Part shown: positions 59,139-64,000 of the stretch, piece by piece | How positions within the stretch are numbered: the first letter of the stretch is position 1 | How the letters are laid out: every line of letters starts with the position of its first letter | Origin: Flavobacterium defluvii | Lineage (GTDB): Bacteria; Bacteroidota; Bacteroidia; Flavobacteriales; Flavobacteriaceae | Assembly: GCF_900129555.1 (NCBI RefSeq) | Contig: NZ_FQWC01000002.1 | Span: 372,001-436,000, forward strand | Direction: 5' to 3' | Length of the DNA: 64,000 nt | Made by a program: the position numbers and the translations under genes | Notes under the pieces: generated by a model | The model's input: the letters and a program-made list of their open reading frames with translations, nothing else | Told to the model about the DNA's origin: nothing | Databases searched by the model: none

Positions 59139-61950
59139 ATAGTTCAGGCAGGAAAATTTTAAAAGTCGCTCCCTGACCTTTTTCACTACGTGCTTTGATT
59201 ATGCCCTTGTGGTTCTCTACGATCTTTTTAACGATCGCTAAACCAATTCCAGTACCTGAGTATTCACTTTCTGTATTTAATCGCTGAAAAACCTCAAAAA
59301 TGCGTTCTTTGTAATTTTCATCAAAACCAATTCCGTTATCAGAAATTCTTAAACAGAAATAAATCTTATCAGGATAATCGACTTTAAAATTCAATTTTCG
59401 GCCTATAACCCTGCGTGCCTTGACCTGAATATGCGGCGGAATATCTTTGCGTGAGAACTTTAAAGCATTTCCAATTAAATTATGCAGCAGCTGTCTGAAC
59501 TGAAAAAGCATCACAGTTCCTTCTCCCAGAGGATGAAGATCTATTACAGCATTTTTTTCTTCAATTCGTTCAGAGAAATCCATAATAACTTCTTCTACAA
59601 TTTCATCCAGATTGGTTTTTACAAAAACTCTTTCGGCAGAATTGGTTCGGGAATAGGTGAGAAGATCCTGTATAAGGGTCTGCATTCTCTTTGCCGAAAA
59701 TTCAATTCGTTCTAAATAGGATTTGGCTTTCGTCGAAATATTCTGATCATCTAATTCGGCTAAACGACTGGCAAAAGTTTGAATTTTGCGAAGGGGTTCC
59801 TGTAAATCATGACTCGAGATGTAAGCAAAAGACTGAAGCTCAATATTCATGTTTATTAGGTCGCGGTTTTTTATTTCCAACTCTTCAGTTCGGTCATGGA
59901 CTTGTTTTTCCAGAAGGTTTGTAAAATCTCTTTGATCCTGAATATCAGAGCTAGTACCTACCCACATTTGAATTTTTCCTTCAGGATCCCTCTGCGGTAT
60001 TGCCCTGCTAAACTGCCAGCGGTATTTACCGTCATTGCGCAAAAACCGATGCTCAAATAAAAACTCATTGCCGGTTTTAACAGCCTCCATCCAGCGATTA
60101 ATATTCTCTTCACGGTCATCCGGATGTATAACTTGCAGCCACCCATTTTTTTCAACATTTTCTTTAGTAAGTCCGGTATAGTCATACAGTGACTGATTAA
60201 AATAATCAAGATTTCCCATAGCATCGCTTGTCCACACAAACTGAGGCATAGAATTGGCAAGAACCCTGAATTTTTCTTCACTTTTCATTAAAATTTCCTC
60301 CCGGTTTTTTACGTCTGTAATATCTATTACAGTTCCCAGCATTTTGATTGGATTTTTTAATTCGTCGAAAAATATTTTGCCATGAACCCGAATCCATGCA
60401 ATAGTATTGTCTGGTTTTAAAACCCGTACTTCGTATTTGTATATATTGGTTTTTAAAGCTATTTCGTAAGCTTTTTCGATTGCTCCAAAATCTTCTTGCA
60501 AAACGCGCTGTAAAACCTGCTGGCGGGTGATTTTTATATTTTTGGGAAGACCAAACAGCTCCGGCAGATTATCAGAATAAATCAGTTCCTGAGTTGGAAT
60601 ATTTAAATGCCAGGTTACAATTTCGGCAATTTCAGAAGCCAGACGTGCCCGTTCTTCGGCATCTTCGACTTTTTTTCGGGCTTCGACTTTTTCTGTAACA
60701 TTATTTACAGTAATCATAACCGATGAGATTTCGCCATTTTTTTCATACAAAGGTGTGTATTGAAAATCGAGATAAAACTTCTGTAATTTTCCCTTTATAT
60801 CAATATAGGCAATAGATTCGTTTTCACGAATCGTTTTGCCATTGTTTAGTACCTCATTAAGAAGTTCGGGATATTTTTGATCTAAGAGCTCGGGAAACAC
60901 TTCCAGAGCAGGTTTGCCAATAGTTTCGCTGGGCTTTCTCTGCCAAATATCATTAAGCATGGTTAAATTAGCCAGTTCTATGATATGATTTTTTCCTTTA
61001 AAAATCGTCATAGCAATGGGTGACTGCGTAACCAGATTTCTAAAAGCTTTTTCGCTTTCTGCCAGATAATATTTTGCTCTGACAGATTCTGTTACTTCAT
61101 AACCAACAACAATTACGCCGCTAACCATACCATTTTCTTCTTTCAAAGGATGAAAAACCAAATTGAAATAACAGTCTTCCTGTTTTCCGTATCGGTTTAA
61201 AGTCACCAATAATTCATTTGAAAAATATGGTATTCCATTTTCGTAAACCTCCAAAAGCAAAGGCAGAATAGTTTCTTTTGCTTCAGGAAGATATTCAAAA
61301 ACAGATTTATTGAGAATTTGTTCTTCGGTTTTATCTATAATTTGCAGATAGGTATTATTTGCCATTTCAACTCGAAGTTCTTCGCCTTTTAGAATGGCGA
61401 TTCCAAGCGGAACTTGTTTTACAATGTTTTTAAATTGTTTTTCGCTTTCTTCTAAATTTTTTCGAATGTTTACTTTGTCTGTTGTTTCATAACAAATAAC
61501 CAAAACTCCGGAAATTTTTCCGTCATTATCTATAACCGGACTATAACTGAAAGTCCAGTAAACATCTTCAATTTTTCCATTTCTGTAAATAGGAAGCAGT
61601 AAATCTTCGTGCCATGAAGCTTCGCCTTCAGTTAAAACCTGATCAATCAGCGGACCTATAAAATGCCAGATTTCCGACCAGTATTCAGCACCTTTTTGAC
61701 CTAATATATCGGGATGTTTACCATCGTCTCCAAGGCTTGGACGGTAAGCATCATTATAAAAACATATATGTTCTGGTCCCCAGAACAGAAACATTGGGAA
61801 TTTTGAATTTAAAAGAATTCCTAAAGTAGTACGAAGACTCTGCGGCCATGTATCGACGGGACCAAGAGGCGTTTTGCTCCAGTCTTTTGCACGTATTAAA
61901 GCACCCATTTCGCCTCCTTTTGACAGGAAATCATGATTTGTATTGCTCAT
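59137..61950 (-). CDS. Multi-PAS sensor histidine kinase
   Basis: The 937-aa cytoplasmic protein lacks membrane helices and signal peptide. It has a first PAS-like domain (FPMFLFWGPEHICFYNDAY), then about four further PAS/PAC domains with KEENGMVSGVIVVGYEVTE and related PAC words. HisKA follows, with His near 714 in YISSHDLQEPLRKIQTFASRL, and HATPase_c is at the end (NLIGNALKFSRKD, ISDNGIGFDENYKERIFEVFQRL, GTGIGLAIVKKIVENH). It may sense light, oxygen or redox through PAS cofactors. The Cph1-like HisKA fits partnership with the neighbouring CheY-like protein. Confidence 0.92.
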   Translation of the reverse strand: MSNTNHDFLSKGGEMGALIRAKDWSKTPLGPVDTWPQSLRTTLGILLNSKFPMFLFWGPEHICFYNDAYRPSLGDDGKHPDILGQKGAEYWSEIWHFIGPLIDQVLTEGEASWHEDLLLPIYRNGKIEDVYWTFSYSPVIDNDGKISGVLVICYETTDKVNIRKNLEESEKQFKNIVKQVPLGIAILKGEELRVEMANNTYLQIIDKTEEQILNKSVFEYLPEAKETILPLLLEVYENGIPYFSNELLVTLNRYGKQEDCYFNLVFHPLKEENGMVSGVIVVGYEVTESVRAKYYLAESEKAFRNLVTQSPIAMTIFKGKNHIIELANLTMLNDIWQRKPSETIGKPALEVFPELLDQKYPELLNEVLNNGKTIRENESIAYIDIKGKLQKFYLDFQYTPLYEKNGEISSVMITVNNVTEKVEARKKVEDAEERARLASEIAEIVTWHLNIPTQELIYSDNLPELFGLPKNIKITRQQVLQRVLQEDFGAIEKAYEIALKTNIYKYEVRVLKPDNTIAWIRVHGKIFFDELKNPIKMLGTVIDITDVKNREEILMKSEEKFRVLANSMPQFVWTSDAMGNLDYFNQSLYDYTGLTKENVEKNGWLQVIHPDDREENINRWMEAVKTGNEFLFEHRFLRNDGKYRWQFSRAIPQRDPEGKIQMWVGTSSDIQDQRDFTNLLEKQVHDRTEELEIKNRDLINMNIELQSFAYISSHDLQEPLRKIQTFASRLAELDDQNISTKAKSYLERIEFSAKRMQTLIQDLLTYSRTNSAERVFVKTNLDEIVEEVIMDFSERIEEKNAVIDLHPLGEGTVMLFQFRQLLHNLIGNALKFSRKDIPPHIQVKARRVIGRKLNFKVDYPDKIYFCLRISDNGIGFDENYKERIFEVFQRLNTESEYSGTGIGLAIVKKIVENHKGIIKARSEKGQGATFKIFLPEL

Positions 61951-62176
61951 TAAAATTTGCTTTTTGTTTTAGTCGAAACAATAATATTCTGTAATAAATA
62001 TAGTACTTAATTGTACATATTTTGAATCAAGTTTAAAATTATAAAAATTAATTTTGATTTGTTTTTTCCTTTTTTGAATGAGCTAACATTAAAATCATTT
62101 GAGTTAATTTTCATTGATTTTAATAGTGAAATTTGAATTAACAAAGATTACACGACTAATCTCAAAATAATGCACC

Positions 62177-62515
62177 ATGAAAAAGGAACAAAAACACGAA
62201 ACCGACTATATAAAGAAATATCAGGACGAAGGCTATACAAAAAATTATTTATTTGAAAATGGCTGCCTGATAGATTCGGATACAAAATATGCATATCAAC
62301 CCGACGAAATCTATATTGTAGCCCATCATCGTTATGAAGGAATGAGCGATCCGGATGATATGTCAATTTTATACATTATCGAAACAAAAGATCAACAAAA
62401 AGGAACTCATCTATTAGGATATGGTCCTACAGCAGATCTTGAAGAAGCAGAATTCTTTAAAGATATTCCGAAAAAGAACTATTCAAAAAATGCAGATATT
62501 AGCGAACTTACCTAA
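62177..62515 (+). CDS. Small cytoplasmic protein, Bacteroidota family
   Basis: The 112-aa protein (DYIKKYQDEGYTKNYLFENGCLIDSDTKYAYQPDEIYIVAHHRYEGMSDPDDMSILYIIETKDQQKG) matches a Bacteroidota family with a conserved HPDE-like ...YRFEGMSDPDD core. Members are often labelled phosphoribosylpyrophosphate synthetase in databases, but no PRPP synthase motif is present. The function is unknown. It is monocistronic and followed by a terminator. Confidence 0.72.
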   Translation: MKKEQKHETDYIKKYQDEGYTKNYLFENGCLIDSDTKYAYQPDEIYIVAHHRYEGMSDPDDMSILYIIETKDQQKGTHLLGYGPTADLEEAEFFKDIPKKNYSKNADISELT

Positions 62516-62552
62516 AATAAAATAGATAAGTATTTTTATTTTGCTGAGGAGC

Positions 62553-62590
62553 AGTTGTTCCAGATTTATTCTGGAGCAGCTGTTTTTTCT
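62553..62590 (+). terminator. Terminator of the 112-aa protein gene
   Basis: GCAGTTGTTCCAG pairs, with G-U pairs, to CTGGAGCAGCTG, with a T-run behind. Confidence 0.7.
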
Positions 62591-62597
62591 TTTTTAG

Positions 62598-62690
62598 GTG
62601 CTAAGGTTCTGAGGTGCGAAGATGCTAAGTCTTTTTAATCTGTATACATAAACCTTAGAACCTTAGTATCTGAGCATCTTAGAACCTTAG
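62598..62690. repeat. CTAAGGTTCTAAG-family inverted pair
   Basis: The left block (62598-62629, GTGCTAAGGTTCTGAGGTGC...) and the right block (62654-62690, CTTAGAACCTTAGTATCTGA...) are reverse-complementary in parts. This is the largest copy of the family in the window, in the spacer before the final unknown gene. Confidence 0.75.
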
Positions 62691-62837
62691 TATAAAAATT
62701 ATGAAATTTCTGATTGAAATTGTATAAGGTTTTGATTTGTAATTAGTACGAAATTTGGATTATAGAAAATGAAGAAAAACCAAAAGGTTATTTTGTACGT
62801 AAATAAATACAAATTACTTTCTAAAAACCAAAGCAAA

Positions 62838-63632
62838 ATGAAAAAACTTTACATAAATACTGGAGGATTTGATGCCGTTTTTAATGATCTAAAAGATAGT
62901 TTTAGCGGCGAATTAACAGCCAAAGACAATGAATATAATTTGGAAATAAAATCAAAATGGACTAGAGGTTCTATAAAAGGAACCCGCTTTGATGACAAAG
63001 TTTTGTTTATGCATTTTGATCTTGAATTTCATCAGGAAGTGAGTTTAAGTATCGAATCATTTAAAACGGCACCTGTATTTTTTGTTTATTGCGAAAACGG
63101 AAATGTAAGCCACAGTTTTGGGGCAAATGGCGAAAAAAAGCTTTTGAGCAAAAACCAATCGGCAGTTTTGAGCAATTCTTCAGTCATAAATAGCGTCTTA
63201 TATTTTGAAAGTCATAAACGCATTCAGTTTACTTTATTAGGAATGCCAACAATCGAAAATAAAAATTCTGAATTAGCTTCGCAGGTAAAACAACGCTTTA
63301 CAAACGATTCTGGAAATTATATTTATGTTGGAAAAGGAAATTCCAGAATTTCAGAAAAAATAAATGAATTTAAAACAGTGCCGCAAACCGGAATTGTTGG
63401 TACGCTTCTTAAAAAAAGCATATTAAAAAATATTGTTGAGATAGAAGTAGAGCAGCATAGTTTTAATTACTTAAAAACATTTGATCCTGTTGTAAATCTT
63501 GCAATGAAACCAATTAATGAAATTAAACGAATTTCGGCTATGAATTTTTCTGAAATCCTGGCTGCAGCGAGACATTTTAGAGCAAAATACCATTTTTCAT
63601 TTAAACCATACAATCAAAAATTAGCTAGCTAA
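62838..63632 (+). CDS. AraC sensor-domain-like protein without DNA-binding part
   Basis: The 264-aa protein (MKKLYINTGGFDAVFNDLKDSFSGEL...) resembles the cupin-like N-terminal sensor and linker (VPQTGIVGTLLKKSILKNIVEIEVEQHSF) of Bacteroidota AraC regulators. After the linker only about 50 residues remain, ending AAARHFRAKYHFSFKPYNQKLAS, instead of the usual 100-residue double helix-turn-helix. ATG 62769 is an upstream alternative. It may be a truncated regulator or a ligand-binding partner. Confidence 0.55.
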   Translation: MKKLYINTGGFDAVFNDLKDSFSGELTAKDNEYNLEIKSKWTRGSIKGTRFDDKVLFMHFDLEFHQEVSLSIESFKTAPVFFVYCENGNVSHSFGANGEKKLLSKNQSAVLSNSSVINSVLYFESHKRIQFTLLGMPTIENKNSELASQVKQRFTNDSGNYIYVGKGNSRISEKINEFKTVPQTGIVGTLLKKSILKNIVEIEVEQHSFNYLKTFDPVVNLAMKPINEIKRISAMNFSEILAAARHFRAKYHFSFKPYNQKLAS

Positions 63633-63661
63633 GAAGCATTATATATTAACTACTATTACGA

Positions 63662-63694
63662 AAAAAACAGCTTTTCCTAAAGAAGCTGTTTTTT
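63662..63694 (+). terminator. Terminator after the last complete gene
   Basis: The perfect arms AAAAAACAGCTT and AAGCTGTTTTTT enclose a 9-nt loop. It serves the plus-strand gene at 62838-63632. The spacer behind it holds TTCACAGATTC and CTCAGAACCTTAAC words but no gene. Confidence 0.85.
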
Positions 63695-63804
63695 TATTTT
63701 AAGCTGCTGGGATTTATGGTTCACAGATTCTCTTTCACCTTGGTTTTTATAAAAGAACGGTCTAATAAATCTCAAAATCTCAGAACCTTAACACCTCCAA
63801 AAAA

Positions 63805-64000
63805 TCATTCTTTTTCATAATAAATAATAAAATAAACCATAATTAGATTTAGACATAGTGAAACGCTATTGGTGACTATGATGGCAAGATCCTTTTTTAG
63901 AATCCCGTAAACAATCCAAACTGCGATACCAAAAGTCAGGATACTAAAGGTTTTAAGCGAAATATCTTTTACTTTTTTACTTTTCCAGACTTTCGCAATC
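63805..64000 (-). CDS. SemiSWEET sugar transporter, 3' part
   Basis: The minus strand is open from the window edge to a TGA at 63805-63807 and encodes about 64 residues. IAKVWKSKKVKDISLKTFS (the PQxxK...KSxxxIS region) is followed by two hydrophobic helices and an NSVSLCLNLIM motif. This is the second half of a SemiSWEET/MtN3-type three-helix sugar carrier. Its start lies beyond 64000. Confidence 0.78.
   Translation of the reverse strand, partial: IAKVWKSKKVKDISLKTFSILTFGIAVWIVYGILKKDLAIIVTNSVSLCLNLIMVYFIIYYEKE

Noticed and set aside
62177..62515. Phosphoribosylpyrophosphate synthetase
   Set aside because: This label is sometimes given to the family, but the 112-aa protein has no PRPP-binding or ribose-phosphate motifs.

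Overview
The window looks like chromosomal DNA of a Flavobacterium-type member of the Bacteroidota. The evidence is low G+C, lipoproteins with short SC-type lipoboxes, few Shine-Dalgarno sites, and promoters of the Bacteroidota form TTTG-N19-TAnnTTTG. Clear examples of that promoter lie before the N-carbamoylputrescine amidase and fumarylacetoacetase genes. Family content agrees: DUF808, DUF6377, DUF892 and DUF4142 proteins, OmpA with thrombospondin type-3 repeats, and a Nudix-fold regulator. I saw no rRNA, tRNA, CRISPR array, transposase or phage gene.

Layout. 0-11.6 kb: clpB, a DUF808 membrane protein, the two agmatine-to-putrescine enzymes (aguB and aguA, about 3 kb apart), an OmpA-family porin-like protein, a choice-of-anchor I lipoprotein and fumarylacetoacetase. 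11.7-15.5 kb: glyA, a MiaE-type tRNA hydroxylase, guaC and a GNAT acetyltransferase. 15.5-23.8 kb: small unknown and pentapeptide-repeat proteins, two outer-membrane proteins, a response regulator/kinase operon, a USP-like protein and a bestrophin-like channel. 24-29 kb: a MocR-type regulator divergent from an EamA transporter, and a large acyl-CoA dehydrogenase/oxidase. 29-39.5 kb: a carbohydrate region with a Nudix-fold regulator whose Nudix box is degenerate, two GH3 glycosidases, a DUF6377 membrane regulator, a DUF1349 protein and an acyltransferase. 39.7-50.7 kb: an arsR-Old Yellow Enzyme operon, TlpA-like thioredoxin, lipoamide dehydrogenase, a GH2 glycosidase interrupted by an in-frame TGA, and an AraC regulator followed by a cupin and a zinc alcohol dehydrogenase. 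50.9-58.4 kb: a run of stress and DNA-maintenance proteins (DUF4142, DUF7218-like, topoisomerase IB, DUF1328, DUF5661-like, a very acidic protein, DUF892, Nei-type glycosylase, DUF72, a PNPOx-fold protein). 58.6-64 kb: a CheY-like regulator convergent with a multi-PAS kinase, two small unknowns and the 3' end of a SemiSWEET transporter.

Spacers are unusually informative. Most are either strong bidirectional hairpin terminators between convergent genes or short inverted/tandem repeats of at least ten types. Several of these resemble REP/REPIN-like elements, yet no mobilising gene is present. The best regulatory signals are a 21-bp palindrome before the first GH3 gene, twin TCACTAC-T7 sites before the second, and an inverted repeat placed between the promoter boxes of arsR.
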